This document shows, piece by piece, positions 28,062 through 37,906 of a stretch of DNA of 64,000 nt; positions within the stretch are counted from its first letter, which is position 1, and every line of letters begins with the position of its first letter. Location: the NCBI RefSeq assembly GCF_000429685.1, contig NZ_AUCI01000014.1, positions 61,493 to 125,492 of the forward strand. The letters run 5' to 3'. This DNA is from Salibacterium aidingense DSM 18341. Lineage in GTDB: Bacteria; Bacillota; Bacilli; Bacillales; Marinococcaceae. A program made the position numbers and the translations under genes. The notes under the pieces are model-generated. The model was not told the DNA's origin. It was given only the letters and a program-made list of their open reading frames with translations, and made no database searches.

Positions 28062-29342
28062 ATGGACGTTATGATACTGCTGGGCAGTTTTATCTTTCTG
28101 CTCATTTTTAAAGTTCCGATCGCTCTGGCTCTCGTTGTTTCTTCCCTGGTAACCGGCTGGTATCTGGATATACCGATTCCGTCCCTGCTGGAACGGATGG
28201 CAGGCGGCCTGGACTCCTTCACGCTGCTTGCAATTCCGTTTTTCATCCTTGCCGGAGAAATCATGAATGAAGGCGGAATTTCGCGGCGTTTGATCAACCT
28301 TTCCAATTTAATTATCGGCAAGATCCGTGGCGGCCTGGCTCTTGTCAATATCACAGCGAGTACGTTTTTTGGCGGGATTAGCGGATCGGCGGTGGCTGAT
28401 GTCTCTTCCGTCGGATCTGTCATGATTCCAATGATGCGTAAAAAGGGATATGATCAGGCTTATTCTGTCAGTGTGACCATTTCCAGCGCCGCCCAGGGAG
28501 TCATGCTTCCGCCAAGTCATAATATTATTATATATGCCACGGCTGCCGGAGGGCTTTCGATCAGCTCCTTATTTATGGGAGGCGTTCTGCCGGGGCTGCT
28601 TTTAGCCGGTGTTCTGTTGATTCTTTCCTATGTGATAGCCGTAAAGCGGAACTATCCCGTGAGTGAACCGATGAAAAAAGAAGACATACCAAAAGTGCTT
28701 CGGGAAGGCATTCTCGGCCTGTTAACGGCTGTGATTATTATCGGCGGTATTGTCAGCGGCATCTTCACCGCGACCGAATCTGCGGCCATCGGTGCCGTTT
28801 ATGCGTTCATTATTACCTTTTTCGTCTACCGGGATGTGCCGCTTTCCCATTTCAGGATTGTGCTGCAGCGAACCTTCAAGACATTGTCCATGGTGCTGTT
28901 TTTAATCTCCGCTTCCTCCGGGTTTGGCTGGCTGCTTGCTTTTCTGCAGGTGCCGGATCTGGTGGCACAGTCCTTGATTGTCCTGTCCCCCAATGACATT
29001 GTTACGATGCTTCTTATTAACCTGATTCTTCTCGCCCTCGGTACGGTGATGGATATGGCGCCGCTGATTTTGATCGCGACTCCTATTTTTCTGCCGATCG
29101 TCATGCAGATAGGGATGGATCCTGTACACTTTGGCGTCATGTTGATTTTAAACCTGTCGATTGGACTAATCACCCCTCCGGTCGGCGCGGCCTTATTCGT
29201 GGGCTCAGCCATAGGGGAAATCCCCATGGAAAAAGTGCTGCGCACGCTGATGCCTTTTTACGCAGCAATGGTGGTTGTGTTGATGGCTGTGACATTCTGG
29301 GGAGATTTCGTCATGTGGCTTCCCGGTGTAGTCGGTAACTGA
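28062..29342 (+). CDS. dctM: TRAP transporter large permease DctM
   Basis: The 426-residue protein has about 12 membrane helices and family motifs (AIPFFILAGEIMNEGGISRR, FFGGISGSAVADVSSVGSVM, LPPSHNIIIYATAAGG, LITPPVGAALFVGSAIG). It is the sodium-driven transport channel of the TRAP system. It starts one base after the dctQ stop with GAAGGAGGG inside the dctQ end. Confidence 0.94.
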   Translation: MDVMILLGSFIFLLIFKVPIALALVVSSLVTGWYLDIPIPSLLERMAGGLDSFTLLAIPFFILAGEIMNEGGISRRLINLSNLIIGKIRGGLALVNITASTFFGGISGSAVADVSSVGSVMIPMMRKKGYDQAYSVSVTISSAAQGVMLPPSHNIIIYATAAGGLSISSLFMGGVLPGLLLAGVLLILSYVIAVKRNYPVSEPMKKEDIPKVLREGILGLLTAVIIIGGIVSGIFTATESAAIGAVYAFIITFFVYRDVPLSHFRIVLQRTFKTLSMVLFLISASSGFGWLLAFLQVPDLVAQSLIVLSPNDIVTMLLINLILLALGTVMDMAPLILIATPIFLPIVMQIGMDPVHFGVMLILNLSIGLITPPVGAALFVGSAIGEIPMEKVLRTLMPFYAAMVVVLMAVTFWGDFVMWLPGVVGN

Positions 29343-29371
29343 GTCTAATACGAAGAAAAGGAAGGGTATAC

Positions 29372-30871
29372 ATGAAAGAACCGATTATTAAAATTAACGA
29401 ACTGGATAACGTAGCCGTGGTCATTGATGAAGCAGCCCAAGGGCAAGAACTGCGTTCCGGGGCAGCGGCGGTGACTCCGCTGGAAAACATCCCGGCCGGA
29501 CACAAAGTCGCTCTCCAGCCGATCAAAGAAGGAGAGGATATACTGAAATACGGCAATCCGATCGGCCACGCAACAAGGGATATCAAGACAGGAGAATGGG
29601 TTCATTCCCATAACACCAAAACAAATCTGAGCGGCAAACTGGAGTACACCTATGAACCGAGAGAGCAGGCGGAGGCCGAGAAACCAAACGAAGAGCTGAG
29701 CTTCCAGGGCTACCGCCGCCCAAACGGGGAAGTCGGCATCCGCAATGAAATCTGGATCATTAACACCGTGGGCTGTATCAATAAGTCAGCCGAGCTGCTG
29801 GCAGACATGGCAACGAAAGAGCTGCAGGACAGTGATGAGGTGGACGGCGTTTATCATTTTCCCCACCCATTCGGCTGTTCCCAGCTCGGGGATGACCTCA
29901 CCAACACGCAGCGTGTTCTTTCCAGCCTTGTGCTGCATCCGAACGCCGTCGGTGTCGTCGTCATGGGACTCGGCTGTGAAAACAACACCATTAAGTCCTT
30001 TCAGGAAATGGTAGGAGACAAGGAAAACGGAAAAGTCGTCTACCTCGGAGCCCAGGATGTGGAGGATGAAATTGAAGAAGGCCTGAATCTGATTGAGGAA
30101 CTGGTCGAGTACGCCAACGGTTTCAAGCGGGAGCCGGTCCCGGTATCTGAGTTGAAAGTCGGTCTGAAATGCGGAGGTTCCGACGGTTTTTCCGGAATTA
30201 CCGGCAACCCGCTTGTTGGTTCCTTCTCCAACCGCTTGATTTCCCACGGCGGCACGACCATCCTCACAGAGGTGCCGGAAATGTTTGGAGCCGAAAAATT
30301 GCTCATGAACCGGGCGGAAAGTGAAAGTGTTTTTGAAAATACTGTGAAACTCGTCAATGATTTTAAGCAGTATTTTCTTGATCATGATCAGAATGTGTAC
30401 GAAAACCCGTCCCCCGGGAACAAGGACGGCGGCATTACCACGCTGGAAGAGAAATCGCTCGGCTGTGTCCAGAAGGGCGGAAACGCCACGGTCGTGGACG
30501 TACTCGAATATGCTGGACGGGTGAAGAAGAAAGGACTCAATCTGCTGCAGGGTCCGGGCAATGACTTGGTTTCAGTTACCAACCTGGCTGCCGCCGGGGC
30601 CCACATTGTCCTGTTTACTACGGGACGGGGCACCCCGTTTGGCGGCCCGGTGCCGACGGTGAAAATCTCTACCAATTCAGCGCTTGCCCAGAAGAAAAAG
30701 CGCTGGATTGATTTCAACGCCGGCGAATTTGTCGAAGGGAAGCCGCTGGAAACCCTGACGGATGAGTTTATGGACGAAATGATCGCCTGGGCTTCCGGCA
30801 CGAAAGAAACCCGCAACGAAATGTATAACTTCAAGGAGATCGCCATCTTTAAAGACGGTGTCATTCTGTAA
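29372..30871 (+). CDS. uxaA: Altronate dehydratase
   Basis: The 499-residue protein has an N-terminal SAF-type domain (residues about 1-90) and the UxaA catalytic core with Cys/His iron-site motifs (INTVGCINKSAE, HPFGCSQLGDD, MGLGCENN). It dehydrates D-altronate to 2-keto-3-deoxygluconate. It lies between dctM and uxaB in the hexuronate operon. Length is normal. Confidence 0.93.
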   Translation: MKEPIIKINELDNVAVVIDEAAQGQELRSGAAAVTPLENIPAGHKVALQPIKEGEDILKYGNPIGHATRDIKTGEWVHSHNTKTNLSGKLEYTYEPREQAEAEKPNEELSFQGYRRPNGEVGIRNEIWIINTVGCINKSAELLADMATKELQDSDEVDGVYHFPHPFGCSQLGDDLTNTQRVLSSLVLHPNAVGVVVMGLGCENNTIKSFQEMVGDKENGKVVYLGAQDVEDEIEEGLNLIEELVEYANGFKREPVPVSELKVGLKCGGSDGFSGITGNPLVGSFSNRLISHGGTTILTEVPEMFGAEKLLMNRAESESVFENTVKLVNDFKQYFLDHDQNVYENPSPGNKDGGITTLEEKSLGCVQKGGNATVVDVLEYAGRVKKKGLNLLQGPGNDLVSVTNLAAAGAHIVLFTTGRGTPFGGPVPTVKISTNSALAQKKKRWIDFNAGEFVEGKPLETLTDEFMDEMIAWASGTKETRNEMYNFKEIAIFKDGVIL

Positions 30872-30883
30872 AGGAGGGCAAAG

Positions 30884-32395
30884 ATGGAAAAATTATCGTA
30901 TGAGTACCTGAAAAAAGTATCGCCGGATCAGCTCCAGGCCAACAAGGACCTGCCTGTGAAAGTGCTGCAGGTAGGCGAAGGCAATTTCATGAGAGCTTAT
31001 TTTGATTGGATGATTGAGCATATGAACCGGCAGGGGCTGTTCAACGGCAGTGTTGTTGCGCTGCAGCCGACTCCGCACGGCCGCAAGCTCCCGGATCTGC
31101 AGGCTCAGGACAACGCCTACACCGTACAGCTCCGCGGTCAGCTTGATGGAAAAATCGTAGACCGCGCCGACGTGGTCACTGCCATTTCCACGTCCATCAA
31201 TCCGTACGAACAGTGGGAGCAGGTGGTGGAAGCGGCGAAAGAGCCAACGCTTGAGATTCTGGCTTCCAACACGACAGAAGCAGGCTTGACGTATCAAGAA
31301 GAAGCCTGGAAACCGGAGGAATCGCCGCTGTCTTTTCCGGGAAAAGTCGCGCAGCTGCTCTATGAGCGTTTTCAAGCATTTAACGGCGATCCGGAGAAAG
31401 GACTTGTCCTGCTGCCGTGTGAACTGGTCGAGCGGAACGGGGACGTGCTGCAAGAACTGGTTCTTCGCAAAATCGACGACTGGTCACTGGGGGATGAATT
31501 CCGGCAGTGGGTGCTTGCGCACAACGAATTCTGCCAAACCCTCGTGGATCGCATTGTTACCGGGTATCCTGTTAATATTGAAGCGTTTCAGGAAAAACTC
31601 GGCTATGAAGACCGGCTCCTGACTGTGGCAGAACCGTATCACCTGTTTGTTATCGAAGGCGGTGAACGTGCCAGGCAGCTGCTGCCGCTGCAGGACGCCG
31701 GGTTAAACGTAGCGTATGCCCCAATCAAAGACTATGCTGAGCTGAAAATCCGGCTTTTAAATGCGCCGCACACGATGATGTTTGCCCTGGCCCATCTCTA
31801 CGGCGTGGACACCGTGTATGAAGCTATGCAGAACGAGGATATCCGTGCCTTTATAGAGGGAGCCATGGATCATGCCATCAAGCCGGTGCTGCCGTATGAC
31901 GAAAAGGAAAAGGACTCATTTGCCAAAGGCGTACTGGAGCGGTTTGAAAATCCATACCAGCGCCACATGCTGACGGATCTCGGACAGAACGCCGTGCAGA
32001 AATTCGGCACCCGCGTCCAGCCGCTCTGGACACGCTGGAAAAACGGAGAGGAAGCCAACCGTTATTTTGCCCTGGCCCTGGCATCCATCCTGGTATACTA
32101 TCAACCGGAAGAAAAGGGACAGGAAAAAGTACAGGGGCAGGCCCTCGGCCGGGAAATGCCGCTGCGCGAATCTGCAGAAATGATCGATTTTATGTACAAC
32201 AGCTGGCAGCAATTCCACAACGGCGATCTTTCCATTGCCGGCCTGGTGGACGCTTTCTTCGAAAAGCAGGAAGATCTGCCGCAGGACAGCAGGCAGAAAG
32301 AATGGATCGCCGGCTATGCTGCTGATCTGCTTGAACATGGCGCTGTGCAGAAACTGCAAACCTTTCACACACACATAAAGGAGGAAATCCAATGA
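30884..32395 (+). CDS. uxaB: Tagaturonate reductase (altronate oxidoreductase)
   Basis: The 503-residue enzyme of the polyol/mannitol dehydrogenase family has VLQVGEGNFMRAYFDWMIEH at the nucleotide-binding start, EILASNTTEAGL and LLPCELVERNG. It reduces D-tagaturonate to D-altronate with NADH. AAAGGAGGGC lies before the ATG. Its stop codon overlaps the uxaC start (ATGA), a sign of coupled translation. Confidence 0.92.
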   Translation: MEKLSYEYLKKVSPDQLQANKDLPVKVLQVGEGNFMRAYFDWMIEHMNRQGLFNGSVVALQPTPHGRKLPDLQAQDNAYTVQLRGQLDGKIVDRADVVTAISTSINPYEQWEQVVEAAKEPTLEILASNTTEAGLTYQEEAWKPEESPLSFPGKVAQLLYERFQAFNGDPEKGLVLLPCELVERNGDVLQELVLRKIDDWSLGDEFRQWVLAHNEFCQTLVDRIVTGYPVNIEAFQEKLGYEDRLLTVAEPYHLFVIEGGERARQLLPLQDAGLNVAYAPIKDYAELKIRLLNAPHTMMFALAHLYGVDTVYEAMQNEDIRAFIEGAMDHAIKPVLPYDEKEKDSFAKGVLERFENPYQRHMLTDLGQNAVQKFGTRVQPLWTRWKNGEEANRYFALALASILVYYQPEEKGQEKVQGQALGREMPLRESAEMIDFMYNSWQQFHNGDLSIAGLVDAFFEKQEDLPQDSRQKEWIAGYAADLLEHGAVQKLQTFHTHIKEEIQ

Positions 32396-33648
32396 CCATC
32401 ACCACCGAAAAAGCAATCCGGGAAACCGTGGAAGAGGCGATTGAGAACCAACAAATTACGGATATCCATACCCATTTATTTTCTCCCAACTTCGGGGATA
32501 TTCTATTATGGGACATCGACGAACTGCTGACCTATCATTATCTGGTGGCAGAAGTGATGCGCTGGACCGACCTGGATCCGGAACTGTTTTGGAAAATGGA
32601 AAAGAAAGAACAGGCCGAGCTGATCTGGCAGAAATTATTTGTTGAACGCACCCCGGTGAGTGAAGCGGCCCGCGGCGTGCTGACCACCCTGAAAGAAATG
32701 GGCATCGATCCAAAGACGAAAAACCTGGAAACGTACCGGGCCGAGTTCGCCGGGCGCACCGCAGAATCCCAGGTCCAGGCCGTCATGGAACAGGCCAATG
32801 TGTCAAATATCGTGATGACCAACGATCCCTTTGACGAAAAAGAACGTGCCATCTGGCTGGATGGCAAAAGACCGCAGGACAACTTCCATGCCGTCCTCCG
32901 CATTGACCCGCTGCTGAATGATTTTCAAAATACAAAAGCATTGCTCCGTGAATGGGGATACGAAGTACAGGAGGATTGGAATGGAAATACAATTAAGGAA
33001 GTAAACCGGTTCCTCGAAGACTGGATTAACATCATGAACCCGCTTTACATGGCGGTCTCCCTGCCGCCAAGCTTTGCCTATCCGGAAAACAGTGACCGCG
33101 GTCGTGTTATCCGCGACTGCATCCTGCCGGTCACGAAAAAGCATAATATCCCATTTGCCCTCATGATCGGCGTGAAAAAACGGGTGAACCCGGCCCTGAT
33201 TGACGCCGGCGACTTTGTCGGAAAAGCCGACATCCGGGCGCTGGAAAATCTGCTTGCCGAAAATCAGGAGAATAAATTTCTCGTCACGATGCTTTCACGC
33301 GAGAACCAGCACGAACTAGCCGTGCTCGCCCGCAAATTCCGTCATTTGATGGTCTTCGGATGCTGGTGGTTCATGAACAATCCTGTCATCGTGAACGAAG
33401 TCACCCGCATGCGCCTCGAACTGCTGAACACCAGCTTCATCCCGCAGCACTCCGACGCCCGTGTGCTCGAACAGGTCGTCTACAAATGGCGCCACACCAA
33501 AACCGTGCTCAAAGACGTCCTCACCGATAAATACGAAGACGTCCGCAGCACCGGCTGGCCCGTCACCAAAGAAGACATCGAAAAAGACATCGCCGCCATG
33601 TTCCACGAAAACTTCTGGAACTTTCTCGACAAAGACTACCGCAAATAA
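32392..33648 (+). CDS. uxaC: Uronate isomerase-like amidohydrolase (UxaC family, short form)
   Basis: The 418-residue protein shows the metal site DIHTHLFSP near residue 24, ILRIDPLL-like and FIPQHSDARVLEQVV segments typical of glucuronate isomerase (UxaC). It is about 50 residues shorter than E. coli UxaC. It interconverts D-galacturonate/tagaturonate or glucuronate/fructuronate. Operon position after uxaB supports this. I can not exclude another activity of this short subgroup. Confidence 0.83.
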   Translation: MTITTEKAIRETVEEAIENQQITDIHTHLFSPNFGDILLWDIDELLTYHYLVAEVMRWTDLDPELFWKMEKKEQAELIWQKLFVERTPVSEAARGVLTTLKEMGIDPKTKNLETYRAEFAGRTAESQVQAVMEQANVSNIVMTNDPFDEKERAIWLDGKRPQDNFHAVLRIDPLLNDFQNTKALLREWGYEVQEDWNGNTIKEVNRFLEDWINIMNPLYMAVSLPPSFAYPENSDRGRVIRDCILPVTKKHNIPFALMIGVKKRVNPALIDAGDFVGKADIRALENLLAENQENKFLVTMLSRENQHELAVLARKFRHLMVFGCWWFMNNPVIVNEVTRMRLELLNTSFIPQHSDARVLEQVVYKWRHTKTVLKDVLTDKYEDVRSTGWPVTKEDIEKDIAAMFHENFWNFLDKDYRK

Positions 33649-33658
33649 TGGAAGAAAC

Positions 33659-33692
33659 ACGGTCCTGTTACATGAAACAGGGCCGTTTTAAT
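33659..33692 (+). terminator. Intrinsic terminator after uxaC
   Basis: ACGGTCCTGTT pairs with AAACAGGGCCGT, followed by TTTTAA, directly after the uxaC stop. Confidence 0.75.
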
Positions 33693-33704
33693 ATGGCATG
33701 CGGA

Positions 33705-33995
33705 AAAAGCGGCGGGGTGAGGAGAAAAGGAGCTGAGCCGAGGAGAAGAAACGGCGGGGTGAGGAGAAAAGAAGCTGAGATGAGGAGAAGAAATGGCGGG
33801 GCGAGGAGAAAAAGAGCTGAGCCGAAGAGAAGAAACGGCGGGTCGAGGAGAAAAAAGCTGAGATGAGGAGAAAAACCGGCGGGCCAAGGGAAAAGAGGCT
33901 GAGACAATAGAAAAAGGCATCGGACAAGTAGAAAAGAAACGGGGACAATAAGAAAAAGCCACCTCTCAAAGAGAAAAGCCGCGGACCTGAAAAAA
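33705..33995. repeat. Purine-rich degenerate 42-base (2 x 21) tandem repeat
   Basis: About four near-identical 42-base units (GAGGAGAAAAGAAGCTGAGA then a GAGGAGAAGAAACGGCGGGG-like half) are followed by weaker 21-base units (GGACAATAAGAAAAA). Open frames on both strands here are low-complexity by-products of the repeat. Similar 21-base units occur after ilvD and copB. Confidence 0.8.
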
Positions 33996-34115
33996 TGGAC
34001 ACGGACCCCTTCTCATGATCCATAATCTTTGCCTTGTTTGTAGTGAGGCGCCGCGGGAGAATAGCTGGTTCCTGCGATGACCGCTGCACCATCCTTTTTT
34101 TCTGAAAAAATAGGG

Positions 34116-34150
34116 TTGCAATAATAACCTATATGCGATATATTGCATAT
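34116..34150 (+). promoter_or_regulatory. Promoter with inverted repeat upstream of the FCD regulator
   Basis: TTGCAA (34116-34121) and TATATT (34139-34144) are 17 bases apart. The inverted repeat ATATGC-N8-GCATAT (34131-34150) covers the -10, fitting autoregulation by the GntR protein. Confidence 0.62.
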
Positions 34151-34178
34151 AATATATTTGTAAGAAAGGTGGTGCACT

Positions 34179-34847
34179 ATGCCTGTTCCCAAAGATTTTG
34201 CATTACCGGCACGATTGTCAGCAAAAGAAAGAGCATTCGAGCAAATTCAAAAATGGATTATTGACGGTACACTTCAACCCGGGGAGAAAATTATGGATGC
34301 AGAGCTTGCGGAAACACTTGCTGTAAGCCGAACTCCGATCAGAGAAGCATTACAACTCTTGGAAATACAAGGACTGGTATCGATGTCTCCCGGCAAAGAA
34401 ACCCGGGTGAAGCAAATTGAAAAAGACGACATTCTAACATTATATCCAACCCTGGCAGCCCTTCACGCGCTGGGAGCCGAGCACGCGGCCCAACGTATGT
34501 CGCCCGACAACATCGAACAATTGAAAAAGCTGAACATGCAGTTCGGGCAGGCGATCGAAAATGGACTTCCATTTGAAGCGATGGAAACCGATGAGCAGTT
34601 CCACAACCTGATTATAGAACTCTCTGAAAATGAATATGTTGCTTCCTTCAGCGCATCGCTGCAAATACACATCCGCAGATTTAAGTATGTGTTCTTAAAA
34701 GAAAAGTGTCACGCCACAAAGGCGTCCGTCGAAGAACATGAGGCCCTCATCACGGCTTTACAGCAGCAGGACGCAGAAGAGGCGGCCGTGAGGATGAAAC
34801 AAAACATCATCCGGCCCATGCATGACCTGTATCACTTTATTCAATAA
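34179..34847 (+). CDS. GntR-family regulator with FCD domain
   Basis: The 222-residue protein has a GntR winged helix ([20 protein letters not shown]) and a C-terminal FCD domain with the ligands [15 protein letters not shown] and [18 protein letters not shown] precedes ATG 34179. It is 16 bases upstream of ilvD in the same direction, so it may regulate ilvD and itself, or the preceding uxa operon; FCD regulators such as UxuR/ExuR commonly sense sugar acids. Confidence 0.85.
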   Translation: MPVPKDFALPARLSAKERAFEQIQKWIIDGTLQPGEKIMDAELAETLAVSRTPIREALQLLEIQGLVSMSPGKETRVKQIEKDDILTLYPTLAALHALGAEHAAQRMSPDNIEQLKKLNMQFGQAIENGLPFEAMETDEQFHNLIIELSENEYVASFSASLQIHIRRFKYVFLKEKCHATKASVEEHEALITALQQQDAEEAAVRMKQNIIRPMHDLYHFIQ

Positions 34848-34863
34848 AAACGGAGGGATTCCT

Positions 34864-36543
34864 GTGCATCGTAAAATGAGGTCCAACGTGATCAAGGAAG
34901 GGGTAGACCGTGCGCCCCACCGCAGTTTATTACGGGCAGCCGGGGTAAAAGAGGAAGAGATGAATAAACCCTTTATCGGGATCTGTAACTCTTATATTGA
35001 TATCATTCCCGGCCATATGCATCTTAATAAATTTGCAGAAGTAGTGAAAGAAGCTATTGTGGAAGCGGGAGGGATTCCGTTTGAATTTAATACCATCGGT
35101 GTGGATGATGGGATAGCCATGGGCCATATTGGCATGCGTTATTCACTGCCGAGCAGGGAAATCATTTGTGACGCAGCCGAAACAGTAATCAATGCCCATT
35201 GGTTTGATGGGGTTTTCTTTATTCCGAACTGTGATAAAATTACGCCGGGGATGCTGATGGCTGCCATGCGTACTAATGTTCCTTCCGTTTTTGTCTCCGG
35301 TGGACCAATGGAAGCAGGCCGGACAAAGGATGGGCAGAGCCTCTCCCTGGCTTCTGTATTTGAAGGAGTAGGCGCCCTCTCTTCAGGGAAAATCTCACGG
35401 GAAGAGCTGCTCGAAATCGAGCAGTCAGCCTGTCCGACCTGTGGTTCCTGCTCCGGCATGTTCACAGCCAACTCAATGAATTCACTAATGGAAATGCTGG
35501 GCCTTGCGTTACCAGGGAATGGTACACTTGTGGCAACCTCTCAGGAGCGGCACCACTTGATAAAAGATACGGCGAACTATTTAATGAATTTGATTGAAAA
35601 AGATATTAAACCGCGCGACATTGTGACCAAAGAAACCATCGACGATGCCTTTGCGCTTGATATGGCCATGGGCGGTTCGACGAATACCGTTTTACACACC
35701 CTGGCTATTGCCCATGAAGCAGAATTGGATTATGACTTAAATAGAGTGAACGAAGTGGCCGAACGCGTTCCGTATTTATGTAAAATAAGCCCCGCCTCCG
35801 ATTACTCTATGGAGGATGTCCACCAAGCAGGCGGGGTCAGCTCCATCATTAAAGAGCTTTGCAGCATCGAAGGCGCTGTTCATCCAGATCGAATAACCAT
35901 AACAGGGGAAAGTCTGTATGACACCGTGAAACATGCAGAAATCACAAATGATGTTGTCATCCGGAGAAAGGATAATCCGTACAGCCCGGTTGGCGGTCTC
36001 TCTATTCTATACGGCAATCTCGCTCCAGATGGCGCTGTCATCAAAGTTGGTGCTGTTGACCCCTCGATTCAGGCATTTGATGGAGAGGCCATCGTCTTTG
36101 ATTCCCAGGAAGAAGCCCAAGAAGAGATCAATAAAGGGACAGTAAAAGAAGGGCATGTGGTGGTAATCCGCCACGAAGGGCCAAAAGGCGGCCCAGGGAT
36201 GCCGGAAATGCTGGCACCGACGTCAGCTATTACAGGCCGGGGACTGGGCACCAAGGTCGCTCTTATCACGGACGGCCGCTTTTCAGGGGCATCCAGAGGG
36301 ATTTCTATTGGCCACATCTCCCCGGAAGCAGCAGAAGGCGGCCCGATTGCGTTTGTGAAAAATGGAGATCGTGTGCGAATCGACTTAACCAACCGGTTCA
36401 TCGAATGGCTCGTCAGCGAGGAAGAATACGCGAAACGGAAAGAAGGCTGGACGGAACCTGAACCAAAAGTGAAAAAGGGGTATCTTGCCCGCTATTCGAA
36501 GTTAGTCACCTCCGCGAGCACCGGCGGCGTCATGAAAATATAA
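34864..36543 (+). CDS. ilvD: Dihydroxy-acid dehydratase
   Basis: The 559-residue enzyme starts at GTG 34864 (GGAGGG upstream). Cluster cysteines appear in PNCDKITPG and [11 protein letters not shown], and [32 protein letters not shown] and MAMGGSTNT are all typical of IlvD. It makes 2-keto acids in valine and isoleucine synthesis. Location apart from other ilv genes and behind an FCD regulator is unusual. Related dehydratases act on sugar acids, but the sequence resembles genuine IlvD closely. Confidence 0.88.
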   Translation: MHRKMRSNVIKEGVDRAPHRSLLRAAGVKEEEMNKPFIGICNSYIDIIPGHMHLNKFAEVVKEAIVEAGGIPFEFNTIGVDDGIAMGHIGMRYSLPSREIICDAAETVINAHWFDGVFFIPNCDKITPGMLMAAMRTNVPSVFVSGGPMEAGRTKDGQSLSLASVFEGVGALSSGKISREELLEIEQSACPTCGSCSGMFTANSMNSLMEMLGLALPGNGTLVATSQERHHLIKDTANYLMNLIEKDIKPRDIVTKETIDDAFALDMAMGGSTNTVLHTLAIAHEAELDYDLNRVNEVAERVPYLCKISPASDYSMEDVHQAGGVSSIIKELCSIEGAVHPDRITITGESLYDTVKHAEITNDVVIRRKDNPYSPVGGLSILYGNLAPDGAVIKVGAVDPSIQAFDGEAIVFDSQEEAQEEINKGTVKEGHVVVIRHEGPKGGPGMPEMLAPTSAITGRGLGTKVALITDGRFSGASRGISIGHISPEAAEGGPIAFVKNGDRVRIDLTNRFIEWLVSEEEYAKRKEGWTEPEPKVKKGYLARYSKLVTSASTGGVMKI

Positions 36544-36560
36544 GATAGGACTTTATTAAA

Positions 36561-36592
36561 AAAGCTGCCGGCAGAAACGGCAGCCTTTTTTA
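36561..36592 (+). terminator. Intrinsic terminator after ilvD
   Basis: AAAGCTGCCG pairs with CGGCAGCCTTT and runs into a T tract. Confidence 0.85.
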
Positions 36593-36740
36593 TGAGAAAA
36601 ATAGCTGAGACGATGAAAAAAAGCCGTCGGGTCATGAACAAAAAGGCTGGGACGATAGAAAAAGTCATTAGATAATAAGAAAAGAAACTCGGATAACGAA
36701 AAAAATCCTCCGAACGATAAGAAAACCCGTTCCTTTAATA
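36593..36740. repeat. Degenerate 21-base purine-rich repeats after ilvD
   Basis: Six to seven loose copies of a CTGGGACGATAAGAAAAAG-like unit at about 21-base spacing. The same kind of unit follows uxaC (33.7-34.0 kb) and copB (40.3 kb). No coding function. Confidence 0.6.
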
Positions 36741-36858
36741 GGTAACCCCCTCATCAATTCCATCCCCTTGAACGATCATATTTTTTAGCAGTATCATACA
36801 TGAAATCGACGGAAAAAGGGTATTCCAATACCAAGAATGTAAAGAGGAGGCGGTTAGA

Positions 36859-37179
36859 ATGACGTATGACGAATGCATACAGGCCTGCCTGGAGTGCATG
36901 GAGGCGTGCAATACCTGCTACCATGCGTGCCTGCAGGAAGAAGATGTGCAAATGATGGCGGAGTGCATCCGTCTGGATCGGGAATGCGCGGATATCTGCG
37001 GATTTGCAGCGCAGGCGATGCAGCGCAACAGTCCGTTTGCCAAGGAAATCTGCCAGGTCTGTGCCCACATCTGCCAGGCCTGCGGGGATGAGTGCGCCAA
37101 GCACGAACACGACCACTGCCAGCGCTGTGCCAAAGCATGCCACCATTGTGCCAATGTATGCCAGGACATGGCATCCTAA
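36859..37179 (+). CDS. Cysteine-rich four-helix copper-storage protein (Csp3-like)
   Basis: The 106-residue protein has about 19 cysteines spaced as CxxxC pairs along four amphipathic helices (DECIQACLECMEACNTCYHA at the start) and a His cluster (KHEHDHCQRC). This is the pattern of Csp copper-storage proteins, which fill a four-helix tube with Cu(I). No signal peptide, so cytoplasmic like Csp3. A CopB-type ATPase gene lies 1 kb downstream, supporting a copper role. GAGGAGGCG precedes the ATG. Confidence 0.86.
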   Translation: MTYDECIQACLECMEACNTCYHACLQEEDVQMMAECIRLDRECADICGFAAQAMQRNSPFAKEICQVCAHICQACGDECAKHEHDHCQRCAKACHHCANVCQDMAS

Positions 37180-37190
37180 AGGAGAAGACC

Positions 37191-37221
37191 GGACTGTTCC
37201 AACCAGGAGCAGTCCTTTTTT
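37191..37221 (+). terminator. Intrinsic terminator after the Csp gene
   Basis: GGACTG and CAGTCC form the stem, followed by six Ts. Confidence 0.7.
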
Positions 37222-37231
37222 AAATAGATAG

Positions 37232-37408
37232 GGAAGCTCCAAGCAGCTCGGGTTTGCAGGCTATGAGGTTCACAAAGCAAAATTTTCGAAAATAGGAAGC
37301 CTGATGTTGGGGCATTCCTCGATTCAGACAACGGAAGGTTACACGAAAAAGGAAAAGCAGCACGGGGGACATGCAGCGGCGAAAATTAAGCAGAAACGAT
37401 TTCAATAA
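37232..37408 (+). pseudogene. Tyrosine recombinase (integrase) C-terminal fragment
   Basis: An open frame without start encodes about 58 residues ending IGSLMLGHSSIQTTEGYTKK. The LGHSSIQTTEGYT segment is the conserved C-terminal box of phage-type tyrosine recombinases, with His and the catalytic Tyr. Everything upstream is missing; only the tail remains, fused behind the Csp terminator. It indicates a past mobile-element insertion or deletion here. Confidence 0.62.
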
Positions 37409-37484
37409 CTTATAAAAGAGTCTACTTCACGCAACCGTTAACTCTGGGTTTTGGGTTGAACAGTGAGAGTAAATTCTAAAAAAA

Positions 37485-37892
37485 GAAGGAGCTGTATCAA
37501 AAGGTACAGCTCCTTTTCTATGTTCAAGAAAAACCACTTTGGGCAGGAGCGGAAGGCGGCGACTCCGGGCCAACAGGATGTTGGTCATACAGGCGTTGCC
37601 ACATGATGTGGCGGTTTTAGCCTGTTTCCTTTTCAAGCAGCAGCCGAAGATCCCATCAAACGGAGGCTCCCACGATGGGAGTCAGATCGGCGTTGGCACA
37701 GGACGTGCCGAACTTAGCCGATCTTCCTTCAGGGATGAAGCTGAGGCGCTGCCCAGCGGCAAAGAAGACACGGCGATCCGCAGGGAGCCGATGTCGCCCT
37801 TGTGCTCTGGAGTGAAAGCATCCGCCTGCAGCGGATGCCCATGTACTTACGAAAGCCCCTGCCAATTTAAATAGACTTTTGATACAGCCCTT
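37485..37892. mobile_element. MITE-like element with terminal inverted repeats, no transposase
   Basis: GGAGCTGTATCAAAAG at the left (about 37489) is inverted as CTTTTGATACAGCCC at the right (about 37874). Such CTGTATCAAAAG ends resemble those of IS1182-type elements. The 400-base interior has no gene. It contains many stems (CATCCGC/GCGGATG, GATCGGCG/CGCCGATC-like) and the AGCGGAAGGCGGCGACTCC start seen in structured extragenic repeats of Bacillaceae. The left end also forms a terminator-like hairpin (GGAGCTGT/ACAGCTCC). It was probably moved by a transposase elsewhere in the genome. Confidence 0.6.
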
Positions 37893-37906
37893 TCCTTATT
37901 AAGTTA

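Noticed and set aside
33636..34092. Several open frames on both strands after uxaC
   Set aside because: They are translations of the purine-rich tandem repeat (poly Arg/Lys or Phe/Ser/Leu) and have no start signals.
34864..36543. IlvD as a sugar-acid dehydratase serving the neighbouring hexuronate genes
   Set aside because: The sequence follows genuine IlvD closely and altronate dehydratase is already present; context alone is not enough.
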